From Halodesulfovibrio marinisediminis DSM 17456 (GTDB lineage: Bacteria; Desulfobacterota; Desulfovibrionia; Desulfovibrionales; Desulfovibrionaceae), in NCBI RefSeq assembly GCF_900129975.1, contig NZ_FSRG01000005.1, positions 496,001 through 560,000 of the forward strand: a DNA stretch of 64,000 nt, given 5' to 3'. Below, piece after piece: positions 19,012 through 27,725 of the stretch. Position numbers and translations under genes: made by a program. The notes below the pieces were generated by a model, which searched no databases, had not been told where the DNA came from, and worked only from the letters and a program-made list of their open reading frames with translations. How positions within the stretch are numbered: position 1 is the stretch's first letter; each line of letters opens with the position of its first letter.

Positions 19012-19130
19012 CAAAACTTCCTTTTATATGAGGCTGGTTGTCGATAGCTGAAGATGAACAGTATCGGAACGTAGCCGTAATCTAGTTGAAAAAATATGGA
19101 TAGGTGAGCAGTCCGTTCTGTATCCAATAA

Positions 19131-19160
19131 AAAAGACAAGACATTGCGCCTTGTCTGAAA
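19131..19160 (-). terminator. Hairpin with T-run between SulP genes
   Basis: AGACAAG and CTTGTCT arms with a 9-base loop, followed by TTTTTTA on the minus strand. It lies upstream of the first SulP gene, so it may end read-through from the second SulP gene or act as a leader attenuator. Confidence 0.5.
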
Positions 19161-19334
19161 TGCGACTGAACGGGGATGTATCAATACAAAAAAATAGCTG
19201 CCTAAGTATTGAGCGTGCGCTCAAATTGTGGCGGGAAAGGTGAATTAGGGAAGTTTGATCGAGAAGTCAATTGAATGTGTTGAAATTACAATCAATAATT
19301 TTGAAGAAGTGTGTAGGTAATTTTTAACTCGTGA

Positions 19335-19389
19335 ACAGGCTCAACAGCTTGAACATAAAAAGCGCTTTAGTTCAAACGGTTGAGCCTGT
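19335..19389. repeat. Nested inverted repeats after the second SulP gene
   Basis: An outer 11-bp perfect stem (19335-19345 with 19379-19389, ACAGGCTCAAC) encloses an inner 6-bp stem (TTGAAC/GTTCAA) and a 10-bp palindrome AAAGCGCTTT at the tip. It lies 12 bases after the SulP stop. No T-run follows on the minus strand, so it is not a standard terminator. Confidence 0.7.
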
Positions 19390-19401
19390 CTCCGGGAACG
19401 C

Positions 19402-21531
19402 CTAGCTAGCACGAAGACATGCAGCATGGAGCGGGCTGTCTGTACCCGCATTCTCTGCACCTAAAACACTACGCTCTGTGCGCAGGGCTTCTTCGGCTGT
19501 GGCGTAGATGTTGTCTGTACCGATCTTTTCTAACAGATGAGCTTTCTGCAGTACGGTAAGAACCGTTTGGTTTGCAGAGCATATTGAAAATTCAATGTTG
19601 TTTGCATGAACTTTTTCAATAACAAGCTCCAATGCTTCCGCTCCAGAACAGTCTACATCGTTGATGCCGCCAGCAGCGAGAATGATGTGTTTCAGTGAAT
19701 CATACTTCGCGATCTTTTCCGTAACGATATCCTCTAAGAAACTTGCGTTGGCGAAAAAGAGCGGGCCTTCAAACTGTATTACGGATGTGTCCTTACAGTT
19801 TTCGAGCTCCGTGATGGTTGCATCCCGTTGTGGCTGATCCTGGGGACGGGAAAGAAAAGAAACATTCGGGCGCATGCTTTTGTATAGGAACATAGCTAAC
19901 GAAAGCGCAACGCCGAGCATGATGCCTTTGTCCAGATGTGGAGCGTAGGCGAGCGTTGTGATGAAGGAAATGACGGAGATTGCTCCATCGTACCACTTGA
20001 TTTTCCATGCATGCACAAAGCTGGAGACGTCAATAAGCCCGAATACTGCCATCATGATGATTGCCGCTAAAACTGCCTGCGGCAAATGATAGAGCAGTGG
20101 CGTACAGAACTGGAGTGTGAGTATAACCATAATGGAGGTAAACACACTCGACATGCCGGTTACGGCACCTGCTTGAAGATTGACTGCCGAACGGGAGAAC
20201 GAGCCGGAGACCGGATAGCTTTTGCCGAATGCTCCGATCATATTGGCAAGTCCCTGCCCGATAAGTTCCTGATCCGGATTAATTCGCTGCCCTGTTTTTG
20301 CTGCCATGGCTTTTGCGATGGAGATAGCCTCCATAAAGCCAAGCAGTGAAATGATGACGGCGAACGGGATAAGGTGAAGTACGACAGATAAGTCAAAGGA
20401 TGGTGCTTTAAGGGTAGGAAGACCAGATGGAATTGTTCCTACAACTGCACCACCACCCATCATGGTAATAGCCGTTGGATTAATCCGCGTGTTGCCAACA
20501 CGCAAGCGCCATGTCCTGCCGTCGGTATGCATGGCGGCTGGTGTCTCGTTTTGCAGATAAAACGCCATTGTTCCATCTGATAATTCAACACCGTTGAAAA
20601 GCATTTCTCGAAGTGAGCTACGAAGGTCGTGACTATAAGCTTTAACACCTGAAAGTTGTAATTCAATAGTGTTTAACCCATGTTGAATGTTCAGGGCGCG
20701 TAGCGACTCCCCAATCGCGTTGGCTTCTGAAAGTTCTTTACTGAGTTTTGTACGCTGCATAGCTAGTTCATCAGCAGCAAGCAGAGTGCTGTTGAACTCG
20801 GTGATGGTGTTTTGCACTCGCGGTGAAGCAATGGAGGCCACAGGTATATTTACGTCGTGGTTGAATCCAATTGCCCATGACAGGCAGGTAGTAATGAGTA
20901 CTGCCGCCAGCACATTTGGAATCTTGGGTAGATACCGCTTACATCCGATCATGATAGCAAACGCGAGCAGTCCCATACCTAGTGTAGGGAGGTGTGTGTA
21001 GTTGAATGCACTTTCCGCTACTCTGATAAGGGTTTCGTAATGATGGCTTGCTTTGTCAACAGAAACGCCTGCTAATTTGGACACCTGAGAGGTGGCGATG
21101 ATGATAGCAGCAGCGTTAGTGAAGCCGCTAATAACCGGATGAGAGAGGAAGTTAACAACAAGACCGAGTCTGAGTATGCCGAGTAAAAATTGGAACGCAC
21201 CTACCATAAAAGCAAGAAGAATAGCATAGGCGATATAGCCTTCACTACCCATAGTGGCAAGTGGTTCAAGAGATGCTGCTGTCATTAGTGACACAACGGC
21301 AACAGGGCCAGTAGCCAGCTGGCGGCTGGAGCCGAAAAGAGCAGCGATTAAAGGAGTAAGAAACGATGCATAAAGCCCGTAGTACGCAGGGAGCCCCGCA
21401 AGCTGTGCGTATGCCATAGACTGCGGAATAAGAACCAGAGCTACCGTTAGCCCCGCGATAGTATCAGATCGGAGTGCCTCCGAATCATAGTCCTTAATCC
21501 AGTTCATAAATGGGAAAAGATTGGCTAGCAT
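19402..21531 (-). CDS. SulP family anion permease with inserted domain
   Basis: A 709-residue SulP carrier (Sulfate_transp plus C-terminal STAS from about 575). The motif VLIPQSMAYAQLAGLPAYYG is typical. Between membrane segments, at about residues 235-350, it carries an extra soluble stretch of about 115 residues rich in Glu, Leu and Ser that looks partly coiled-coil; the neighbouring SulP lacks it. GGAAAG precedes the ATG at 21531. Substrate unknown; sulfate or bicarbonate are possible. Confidence 0.88.
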   Translation of the reverse strand: MLANLFPFMNWIKDYDSEALRSDTIAGLTVALVLIPQSMAYAQLAGLPAYYGLYASFLTPLIAALFGSSRQLATGPVAVVSLMTAASLEPLATMGSEGYIAYAILLAFMVGAFQFLLGILRLGLVVNFLSHPVISGFTNAAAIIIATSQVSKLAGVSVDKASHHYETLIRVAESAFNYTHLPTLGMGLLAFAIMIGCKRYLPKIPNVLAAVLITTCLSWAIGFNHDVNIPVASIASPRVQNTITEFNSTLLAADELAMQRTKLSKELSEANAIGESLRALNIQHGLNTIELQLSGVKAYSHDLRSSLREMLFNGVELSDGTMAFYLQNETPAAMHTDGRTWRLRVGNTRINPTAITMMGGGAVVGTIPSGLPTLKAPSFDLSVVLHLIPFAVIISLLGFMEAISIAKAMAAKTGQRINPDQELIGQGLANMIGAFGKSYPVSGSFSRSAVNLQAGAVTGMSSVFTSIMVILTLQFCTPLLYHLPQAVLAAIIMMAVFGLIDVSSFVHAWKIKWYDGAISVISFITTLAYAPHLDKGIMLGVALSLAMFLYKSMRPNVSFLSRPQDQPQRDATITELENCKDTSVIQFEGPLFFANASFLEDIVTEKIAKYDSLKHIILAAGGINDVDCSGAEALELVIEKVHANNIEFSICSANQTVLTVLQKAHLLEKIGTDNIYATAEEALRTERSVLGAENAGTDSPLHAACLRAS

Positions 21532-21534
21532 TCC

Positions 21535-22065
21535 AAAAACTTTCCTTCAGCAAACTGCATTATTCATTTTTCTTGACGAACAAAGAGGGCGCTGAGGTTC
21601 ACAATACAGGTACCATGCTAGAATAGTGCAGCAGGCAATCAAGGGTCGAGAAAGCATGATGATCACATGTTTTTGGATTCGATTGTGAATAATTACTCAA
21701 GCGCGCAACTAAGGAATAGCACCATCAAACAGTGATGAAAAGTGCTTAGTTATCAGTCGCTAACGCTTATTTAAAGGTGTTTTTTGGAAAAACTCTTTTA
21801 AAACAATGTGATATGAATTTTTGTTATATTTTACATAAAAATATTTTGTGAAGAAAATAACGAAGAGATGGGTTGTGTGGTTAATCAAGTGTTTATAGTG
21901 GGTTAGTTTGGCAGATGTCTGTGGTTGAGGTTTTGACATTAAAGTTGCTTTAAAAGTTAGTAAGTTTTGTGATGAAGGGTGTTGTTACCATCTTGAATGA
22001 TTGTTTTTTTAATTGTTCTTCGAGCGCTCTGGTTGACGGTGAGGGTCTACGCTGCTACTGGCGGC
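21535..22065. other. Divergent intergenic region, SulP / TSUP
   Basis: About 530 AT-rich bases that must hold promoters for both flanking genes. I see no confident -35/-10 pair, RNA or palindrome. The frame at 21969-22238 is a shadow of the TSUP gene. Confidence 0.4.
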
Positions 22066-22077
22066 TTGGAGGGCTTT

Positions 22078-22827
22078 ATGGATTTATCAGTCGCTCAATG
22101 GAGCTACGCTTTCGGAGTGTTGTTGTTGGCCTCGGTTGTCCGTGGATTAACCGGTTTTGGCTTTTCGGCGATAATTGTAACTGGACTAAGTCTTGTTGTT
22201 GCGCCGGCTCAAACAGTAATGCTTGCATTGTTTCTTGAGGTTGTTGCAAGTGTGCGTATGTTGCCATCCGCATGGAAGAGTGTTGATTGCAAATTGCTTA
22301 CGGTTCTATGCGTGGGAACTGCTATTGGAACTCCGTTAGGGGTACGTTCGCTTTTACTATTGTCTCCAGATATCATCCGTCTTGCTATTTCTTGTATCGT
22401 TTTGTTCTTTGCTGTTCTGATATGGCGCGGAGTAAAGTATCGTGGAACACGAACTGTTCGTATTGACGGTGTGGTAGGTGTTATTTCCGGAGTCTGCAAT
22501 GGTGCTGCTGCGTTGGGTGGACTGCCTGTTGTTACCTACATGCTTTCAACAGAAACTGCGGTTGTTGCAACGCGGGCAACATTGATTGCGGCATTTTTCT
22601 GTACAGATGTGTATACGCTTGTTGTTGCTGGTGGACACGGTATTATTTCTTCGCAAACATTAATAAACGTAGCGTATTCTGTACCGGTGTTGTTGATTGG
22701 TGTTGCGGTTGGAGAGAGGCTGTTTTCTGTTGCCTCACCGGCAGCATTTAAAAAGATAGCCGTATTGTTATTGATGGGGCTTTCGATTGTGGGGATTATC
22801 AAATCCCTCATGGTCTTTTTTGTCTGA
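22078..22827 (+). CDS. TSUP (TauE/SafE) family membrane carrier
   Basis: A 249-residue inner membrane protein with about eight hydrophobic segments and the TSUP signature RGLTGFGFSAII near the N-terminus. Members export or import sulfite, sulfoacetate or other sulfur-containing organic anions. GGAGGG five bases before the ATG at 22078 decides the start; the longer frame from 21997 is not supported. A weak GC-rich hairpin with T-run (about 22865-22891) follows. Confidence 0.88.
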   Translation: MDLSVAQWSYAFGVLLLASVVRGLTGFGFSAIIVTGLSLVVAPAQTVMLALFLEVVASVRMLPSAWKSVDCKLLTVLCVGTAIGTPLGVRSLLLLSPDIIRLAISCIVLFFAVLIWRGVKYRGTRTVRIDGVVGVISGVCNGAAALGGLPVVTYMLSTETAVVATRATLIAAFFCTDVYTLVVAGGHGIISSQTLINVAYSVPVLLIGVAVGERLFSVASPAAFKKIAVLLLMGLSIVGIIKSLMVFFV

Positions 22828-22864
22828 TTTGGTTGGATATTTTTTTGAGGTAGTTTGTTATATA

Positions 22865-22891
22865 AGCTCGTAATTTGTTGCGGGCTTTTTT
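22865..22891 (+). terminator. Weak terminator after the TSUP gene
   Basis: AAGCTCG and CGGGCTT arms with a 10-base loop followed by TTTTTTG. The stem is short and imperfect. Confidence 0.5.
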
Positions 22892-22918
22892 GTGTTGTGA
22901 AAGATGGGGAAAAGGCAA

Positions 22919-22950
22919 AAAAAAAGATCATACTGTAGTATGATCTTTTA
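22919..22950 (-). terminator. Terminator of tRNA-Leu copy 2
   Basis: Same hairpin as at copy 1 with a changed loop (GATCATAC-TGTA-GTATGATC), then a T-run on the minus strand. The changed loop with an intact stem suggests selection on the structure. Confidence 0.9.
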
Positions 22951-22958
22951 TAAGTGCA

Positions 22959-23044
22959 TGGTGCCCAGGGGGAGACTCGAACTCCCACGGGCGTGGCCCA
23001 CTACCCCCTCAAGATAGCGTGTCTACCAATTCCACCACCTGGGC
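22959..23044 (-). tRNA. tRNA-Leu(GAG), copy 2
   Basis: 86 bases with encoded CCA, identical to the copies at 12295-12380 and 26171-26256. Anticodon GAG lies in the loop TTGAGGG. Flanks are conserved but have diverged more than those of copies 1 and 3. Confidence 0.97.
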
Positions 23045-23116
23045 ACTTATTGTGAGCTTCGCTAATGCGTCACTCTGAGGTTTGCGTTAAGTGTGTTTCC
23101 CTCAACGCGGAATCAG

Positions 23117-23145
23117 TATTTATGTGTATTGCGCGCGTTTGGCAA
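23117..23145 (-). promoter_or_regulatory. Promoter of tRNA-Leu copy 2
   Basis: TTGCCA (23145-23140), 17-base spacer, TAAATA (23122-23117) on the minus strand, matching the other two copies. Confidence 0.75.
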
Positions 23146-23149
23146 GTCT

Positions 23150-23412
23150 TTTTTTCAAAAAAAAAGGAAAAAACTGTCGTAACGCTCTGTGTCTTGAAGA
23201 GAAAATGTTGGGAGCTTTCTAATGTATTTGATTTGCAGTGATTTTTTTTAAGGGTGTGTGCAGTTTCTCAATGCAAAAAAAGCATACGTGCAAGAGGATA
23301 AAGAATGTAGAGGAGTTGCGGCAGAGAATTGTGGTCAGAAAAATCGATAGGCTGGTGTGTTGCCGGGAAGAGGTCTGAACTTCATGATTCTAAAAAAGAT
23401 AGCAGGAAGGCT
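23150..23412. other. Intergenic, tRNA-Leu copy 2 to YrhK-like gene
   Basis: No gene recognised. The frame of the next gene stays open back to a TTG at 23329, but no ribosome binding site supports that start. Confidence 0.4.
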
Positions 23413-24270
23413 ATGACTGGATTAGGCGAACATAAGTTGGAGTATGAGACTGTTGGGCCTTTTGTGACGCATGTGTGGTTGCATCATAAAGATGGTCATA
23501 ACCACTATGCCGCACGGCCGGTTCGAAAAGGGGTGCGTTGGATTCGCCCAATGCAGCTTAGCAAGAAAGAGCAAACAGAGTATGTTGTTTGCGCAAAAAA
23601 GATAAATTATTGGGTCGCAGTATTGTTTATGGTTGGTTCTTCCCTGTTTGCGATTCCTGGTTTTTTACCTGCTTCATTGGCACCAGCTTTTAATGTGATA
23701 TTTTTCTGTGGGTCTATTTTTTTCACATCCGCAGCATACCTGCAGCTAGTCGAATCAATTAATAAGGATATTACAAATCCAGCCTTGTTTCGGACACAGC
23801 GTTGTCATTGGATACGCTGGGCATGGCGTCCGAAAAATCTTGGTTACTTGTCTTCATTGGTGCAGTTTGTTGGAACATTGCTTTTTAATGTTAACTGCAT
23901 CTCGCCGTTTTTTTTAGTTACGCCATTGCAAATGGATGTTGTTATCTGGGGCTCGGGGATGCTGGGAAGTATCTGCTTCCTTATTTCATGTGCTTTCGCA
24001 TGGCTCGAAATATCTCGTGATCCGATGGTTAAGCCATTCCGGTCAGAGGAATGGTGGATTGTGTGGGTGAATATTGCTGGATCAATTGCATTTCAAGTCT
24101 CCAGTGCTGTCGCATTTTATTTGCCGCAGACAGGAGATGTTTTTGCTCCAGTACTGGCTAGTGTGGGACTGACCTTTGGCGCAATATGCTTTTTTATTGG
24201 TGCATTCCTGTTGCGAGTTGAGGATGCGATAGATTCTCAAAAATTTATTGGCGGAGATTATGCGCAGTAA
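23413..24270 (+). CDS. YrhK-like membrane protein
   Basis: A 285-residue membrane protein that appears to hold YrhK-type repeats: paired hydrophobic segments with conserved Trp and Pro. Six or so membrane segments lie between about residue 60 and the C-terminus. The soluble N-terminus includes HVWLHHKDGHNHYAA, a His-rich stretch. AGGAAGG upstream supports the ATG at 23413. No function is known to me. It stands alone between tRNA-Leu copy 2 and ridA. Confidence 0.7.
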   Translation: MTGLGEHKLEYETVGPFVTHVWLHHKDGHNHYAARPVRKGVRWIRPMQLSKKEQTEYVVCAKKINYWVAVLFMVGSSLFAIPGFLPASLAPAFNVIFFCGSIFFTSAAYLQLVESINKDITNPALFRTQRCHWIRWAWRPKNLGYLSSLVQFVGTLLFNVNCISPFFLVTPLQMDVVIWGSGMLGSICFLISCAFAWLEISRDPMVKPFRSEEWWIVWVNIAGSIAFQVSSAVAFYLPQTGDVFAPVLASVGLTFGAICFFIGAFLLRVEDAIDSQKFIGGDYAQ

Positions 24271-24421
24271 TTGAGATGAAGGCTCGATAGGCAGGAGGGC
24301 TGATGTGCTTTTGCGTGGCGGTCTTCTGAGCGTGTTTATATATAATGATAAGCCCTAATGGTGTAACGGTGAAGGAGAGGGGGGCTGCGGGATAGGGTAT
24401 GTTGGTAGTAAGTAAAAAAGA

Positions 24422-24465
24422 AAACGGCAGAGTGAAGTATAGTTAGACTTCACTCTGCCGTTTGT
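24422..24465. terminator. Bidirectional terminator between YrhK-like gene and ridA
   Basis: A 17-bp perfect stem (AAACGGCAGAGTGAAGT and its complement) with an 8-base loop, T-rich after it and A-rich before it. It serves two convergent genes. Confidence 0.9.
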
Positions 24466-24468
24466 TCT

Positions 24469-24822
24469 TTATTTTTGTGCTGCTACGATAGAAACTTCTA
24501 CGAGAAGTTCTGGACGTGCAAGACGGGCTTCAACACAAGCGCGAGCAGGTGCGTGGCCTTCTGGAACCCATGCGTCCCATACTTCGTTCATCTGTGCGAA
24601 GTCTTTCATGTCACGAATGTATAAAGTAGCAGAAAGGATATGTTCAATATCACTGCCTGCTTCGGCTAACAGGGCTTCAACTTTAGCGAGCATGTTTTGG
24701 GTCTGCTCTTTAATGCCTTCGTCTGCATTATCAGCTACCTGACCGGCAAGGTAAACTACGCCGTTGTTGATAACGATTTTGCTCATGCGGGTGCCGATTT
24801 CCATGCGTTTGATATCGCTCAT
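24469..24822 (-). CDS. ridA: RidA family enamine/imine deaminase
   Basis: A 117-residue RidA (YjgF) homologue, which hydrolyses reactive enamine/imine intermediates such as 2-aminoacrylate in the cytoplasm. The substrate arginine is in [11 protein letters not shown], and the C-terminal VEVSIVA is typical. AAGGA seven bases before the ATG at 24822 supports the start. Monocistronic. Confidence 0.92.
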   Translation of the reverse strand: MSDIKRMEIGTRMSKIVINNGVVYLAGQVADNADEGIKEQTQNMLAKVEALLAEAGSDIEHILSATLYIRDMKDFAQMNEVWDAWVPEGHAPARACVEARLARPELLVEVSIVAAQK

Positions 24823-24829
24823 TATACAT

Positions 24830-25300
24830 TCCTTTTTATGCCATGCTTAGTTGCAGGCATGTTATCGTATTTAGAAGAACAGAGGCGTGGACGTCACTGG
24901 CTTTTTAAGAGTGTCGAGTGCTGCCTCATAGATAAACTACCTAAAATTACTCCATATTCGGTTCGTGTGAACCGTATGGGAGTGTAACATCTACGGAATA
25001 TGGTATCTATCTACTCCTCGTAATGAGAAGTAGCCAAGATAGGATGCCAGAAGAATATATTGTCAGTGGCGTTGTTTGCTTCGTTCAAGACAGAGAAGAT
25101 GTCAACATGTGATTTGTCGACATTTCTTTATTTTTTATTTTCCTACAAGCGAACTTGAAAAAAATACATTGTTTTTTGAGTAGATACAACGTTCAGAATT
25201 GAAGAGCTGATGGTTGAGTTGGGTAGAGTGCTTTAAATAGAGAAAAAGAGGGGGCAGGTCAGGTGATAAAATTAAAAAATGGTTTGGGGTTGATCAAACC
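24830..25300. other. Structured intergenic region, ridA to RRM gene
   Basis: About 470 bases without a gene. Two imperfect stem-loops are visible. One at 24951-24985 pairs CGGTTC-GTGT-GAACCG with flanking ACTCC/GGAGT. The other at 24999-25047 pairs CTATCT with AGATAG and CTACT with AGTAG around a loop. They could belong to a small RNA or a leader; no class recognised. Confidence 0.35.
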
Positions 25301-25302
25301 CC

Positions 25303-25332
25303 AAAAAAAAGCCCACCTAAAAGGTGGGCTTT
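25303..25332 (-). terminator. Terminator of the RRM gene
   Basis: AAAGCCCACCT/AGGTGGGCTTT with a 3-base loop, then eight T on the minus strand. A second hairpin (GGGGTT/AACCCC, about 25286-25302) directly follows. Confidence 0.9.
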
Positions 25333-25350
25333 GATCGTCGATGCTATAAA

Positions 25351-25614
25351 CTAGTAGCGTGGGCGACGTTCACGAGGCTGAGCTTCGTTTACACGAAGGT
25401 CACGGCCCTGGAAGCTGGTACCGTTAAGTGCCTCAATAGCCTGAGTCGCACCGTCAGCATCCATTTCCACGAAGCCAAAACCACGGGAACGATCGGTTTC
25501 ACGATCTTCGATTACACGAGCAGATGCAACTTCGCCGAATTCAGCAAAAAGGTTGCGAAGGTCTTGGTCAGTACAGCCCCAGGAAAGGTTGCCAACATAA
25601 ATATTCTTATTCAA
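25351..25614 (-). CDS. RRM RNA-binding protein
   Basis: An 87-residue single-RRM protein of the type common in sulfate reducers and cyanobacteria; it binds single-stranded RNA. RNP2 is IYVGNL and RNP1 is RGFGFVEM, with an Arg-rich tail (PRERRPRY). The natural N-terminus NKNIYVGNLSW points to a TTG start at 25614, nine bases after GGAG; the ATG at 25653 adds a non-homologous leader. A cold-shock or RNA-chaperone role is inference. Confidence 0.88.
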   Translation of the reverse strand: MNKNIYVGNLSWGCTDQDLRNLFAEFGEVASARVIEDRETDRSRGFGFVEMDADGATQAIEALNGTSFQGRDLRVNEAQPRERRPRY

Positions 25615-25639
25615 AACAAAAAACTCCAAAGAAAGGATT

Positions 25640-26125
25640 CTCCCCCGCCACAATGTATATTTTGTTCGGGGCGTGTGTGCTGCAACTTCGAGAGAAGCGG
25701 GAGCACGATGTAAATACGATTAAAGCACCGTATCCGCGTTAGAGGTATTGGTCAATCGTTTCCTCTCTTTTTTTAGCTTTTCTTGCGAGAAAAAATATAA
25801 TGCATGGATAAAAAACACTTAAAAATAACCTTCTGTTTTGATTATGAAAAAAAGAACATGGCTTTTTATTGTGTTGGCTTCGTTGAAATAACGCCGAATC
25901 AATGTATGCGGTTACAGTGTGGTGGTGCTTGAAGAAAGTTAAGTGTGCCGCATCGTTTTGTTAAAAATAAGTAGTTTCTTATGTGGCAAATTAGATAAGA
26001 ATTCTATTCGACGGACTAGGTATGATTGAGCTGAAAAAGCTACCGCATGGTGTAGGTGAGCTATTTCTTTTTTGAGTAGGATGGTCTGGTTGGGGTAATG
26101 ATTCGGGTGGGGCTGCCAGCGATAA
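25640..26125. other. Intergenic, RRM gene to tRNA-Leu copy 3
   Basis: About 490 bases with no convincing gene. The minus frames at 25939-26200 run into the tRNA and are artefacts. A 40-bp segment near 25970-26014 is repeated on the other side of the tRNA at 26553-26588. Confidence 0.5.
25970..26014. repeat. Left copy of direct repeat flanking tRNA-Leu copy 3
   Basis: AGTAGTTTCTTATGTGGCAA followed by a diverged stretch and ATTCTATTCGACG. The matching copy at 26553-26588 has AGTAGTTTCTTATACGGCAA and ATTCTCTATTAGACG. Confidence 0.5.
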
Positions 26126-26128
26126 GGC

Positions 26129-26162
26129 AAAAAAAAAGATCATACTTTCGTATGATCTTTTA
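26129..26162 (-). terminator. Terminator of tRNA-Leu copy 3
   Basis: GATCATAC-TTTC-GTATGATC with a T-run on the minus strand, the same as at copy 1. Confidence 0.9.
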
Positions 26163-26170
26163 TAAGTGCA

Positions 26171-26256
26171 TGGTGCCCAGGGGGAGACTCGAACTCCCAC
26201 GGGCGTGGCCCACTACCCCCTCAAGATAGCGTGTCTACCAATTCCACCACCTGGGC
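26171..26256 (-). tRNA. tRNA-Leu(GAG), copy 3
   Basis: 86 bases with encoded CCA, identical to copies 1 and 2, anticodon GAG. Flanking sequence is closest to copy 1, including a leader segment (CGCTAGTGCGTCGCTCTGAG) read on the plus strand. Confidence 0.97.
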
Positions 26257-26326
26257 ACTTAATATGAGCTTCGCTAGTGCGTCGCTCTGAGGCTGCGCTA
26301 AGCTGTTCTTCCTCAGCGCGGAAAAG

Positions 26327-26355
26327 TGTTTATGCGGAACGGCTGTGCTTGGCAA
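26327..26355 (-). promoter_or_regulatory. Promoter of tRNA-Leu copy 3
   Basis: TTGCCA (26355-26350), 17-base spacer, TAAACA (26332-26327) on the minus strand. Confidence 0.75.
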
Positions 26356-26552
26356 GGCTTTTTTTGCTTTTTTTTTGTTTTTTTTGGAGGTGTAGATAGC
26401 TTGAAAGCCGTTTTGTTTGTTTATCTATTTGATTAAATGAGTTTTTTATAGTTTTTGATTAAAATATGTTTTTTATGCTTCAACAAAACATCTAGCTTTT
26501 TGTGGTCCATAAAATTAGAGACTTGAGTGATCTTGTTTATTAATTCAAAAAA

Positions 26553-26588
26553 AGTAGTTTCTTATACGGCAAGATTCTCTATTAGACG
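26553..26588. repeat. Right copy of direct repeat flanking tRNA-Leu copy 3
   Basis: Partner of 25970-26014 in direct orientation, with the tRNA cassette between them. It ends about 25 bases before the DUF1786 gene. Confidence 0.5.
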
Positions 26589-26614
26589 TTACACAACTCC
26601 CTTGGAGCATTTAT

Positions 26615-27640
26615 ATGAAATCAACTCTCTTTCTTGATATTGGTAGCGGAACTCAAGATGTTTTGTATTACCGTGACGATGTGGAATTGGAAAATTGCAG
26701 CAAATTTGTGTTGCCTTCTCCCGCTAAGATGATTGCAAAGCGCATTATGGAGCTTACCGAAGCTAAGCGCGACATTTATATGTTCGGTTCAAATATGGGC
26801 GGCGGTTTCTTTGGTGCAATGAAAAAACATCTTGATGCCGGACTGCATGTTGCTATCCATCCTGACGCAGCCTACGCGTTGAATGATGATCCAAAGCGTG
26901 TAGCTGCTCTTGGTATTACGATCTGTGAAGACTGTCCTTCAGGTTTTGTTCCGATAGAGCTTTGTGACTACAATGCCGGTTGGTGGAGTGCATATCTTGG
27001 TATGGCTGGTCTGCCTAATCCTGATGAAGTGATTGTTGCAGCTCAGGATCATGGTGTGCATAAAGAGGAAAGTAATAGAATTGGCCGCTTCCGCATGTGG
27101 CAGGAGTTACTTTCCCGTCATGAGGGTGATCCGTATTCATTGTTATATAAGAAACCTGCAGACTCCCTTACTCGTCTGGCAACTATACAAAAGGCTACTG
27201 GGGGCGGTTGTGTAGCTGACAGTGCTTCTGCGGCTGTTCTTGGTGCATTGTATGTTCCGGAAGTGGCGCAGCGAAGCTGGCGTACAGGGGTTACCATTGT
27301 AAATGTCGGTAACAGCCATATTTCAGCTTTTCTTGTGTATCAGGAAAAGATTCGTGGTGTGTACGAGCATCATACCGGTATGTTGACTCAAGAAGAGTTG
27401 CTTCATGACCTTAAAGAGTTTCGTCGTGGCTGGCTTACTGATGACATGGTACGTGATGCTGGTGGTCACGGTTGCATGTACCTTGAATTGCCGGCTGAAG
27501 CTGAGGGCTTTTTCCCAACATACTTGCTTGGACCAAAGCGCAGTATTCTGGAAGGACAGGGTGTTTTAATTGCTCCTGGTGGTGATATGATGCTGGCCGG
27601 ATGCTTTGGCCTGCTTAAAGCTTCGCAGAATATTGAATAA
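26615..27640 (+). CDS. DUF1786 family protein
   Basis: A 341-residue protein I assign to DUF1786, found in anaerobes and sometimes annotated as pyruvate formate-lyase activating-related. The N-terminus FLDIGSGTQDVLYY looks like the phosphate-1 loop of an acetate/sugar kinase-Hsp70-actin fold, and IVNVGNSHISAFLV resembles its second half, so nucleotide binding is plausible. The C-terminus has LIAPGGDMMLAGCFGLL. TTGGAG precedes the ATG. It is followed by a phenylacetate-CoA ligase gene after an 85-base gap. Confidence 0.75.
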   Translation: MKSTLFLDIGSGTQDVLYYRDDVELENCSKFVLPSPAKMIAKRIMELTEAKRDIYMFGSNMGGGFFGAMKKHLDAGLHVAIHPDAAYALNDDPKRVAALGITICEDCPSGFVPIELCDYNAGWWSAYLGMAGLPNPDEVIVAAQDHGVHKEESNRIGRFRMWQELLSRHEGDPYSLLYKKPADSLTRLATIQKATGGGCVADSASAAVLGALYVPEVAQRSWRTGVTIVNVGNSHISAFLVYQEKIRGVYEHHTGMLTQEELLHDLKEFRRGWLTDDMVRDAGGHGCMYLELPAEAEGFFPTYLLGPKRSILEGQGVLIAPGGDMMLAGCFGLLKASQNIE

Positions 27641-27725
27641 AAATTTAATTTCGACAATGCCGAAATTGACATCGTCTGCTAGGCACGTATAATCCCTCCT
27701 CACCTAGAGAATAAGGGGTTGTAGA

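Noticed and set aside
25939-26200. Minus-strand frames overlapping tRNA-Leu copy 3 (and a similar one at copy 2)
   Set aside because: The N-terminus MGVRVSPWAPC is the translated tRNA gene itself, an artefact shared by the two copies.
12295-26256. Genomic island bounded by tRNA-Leu copies
   Set aside because: The DNA between copies encodes ordinary metabolic and transport genes, with no integrase or compositional break.
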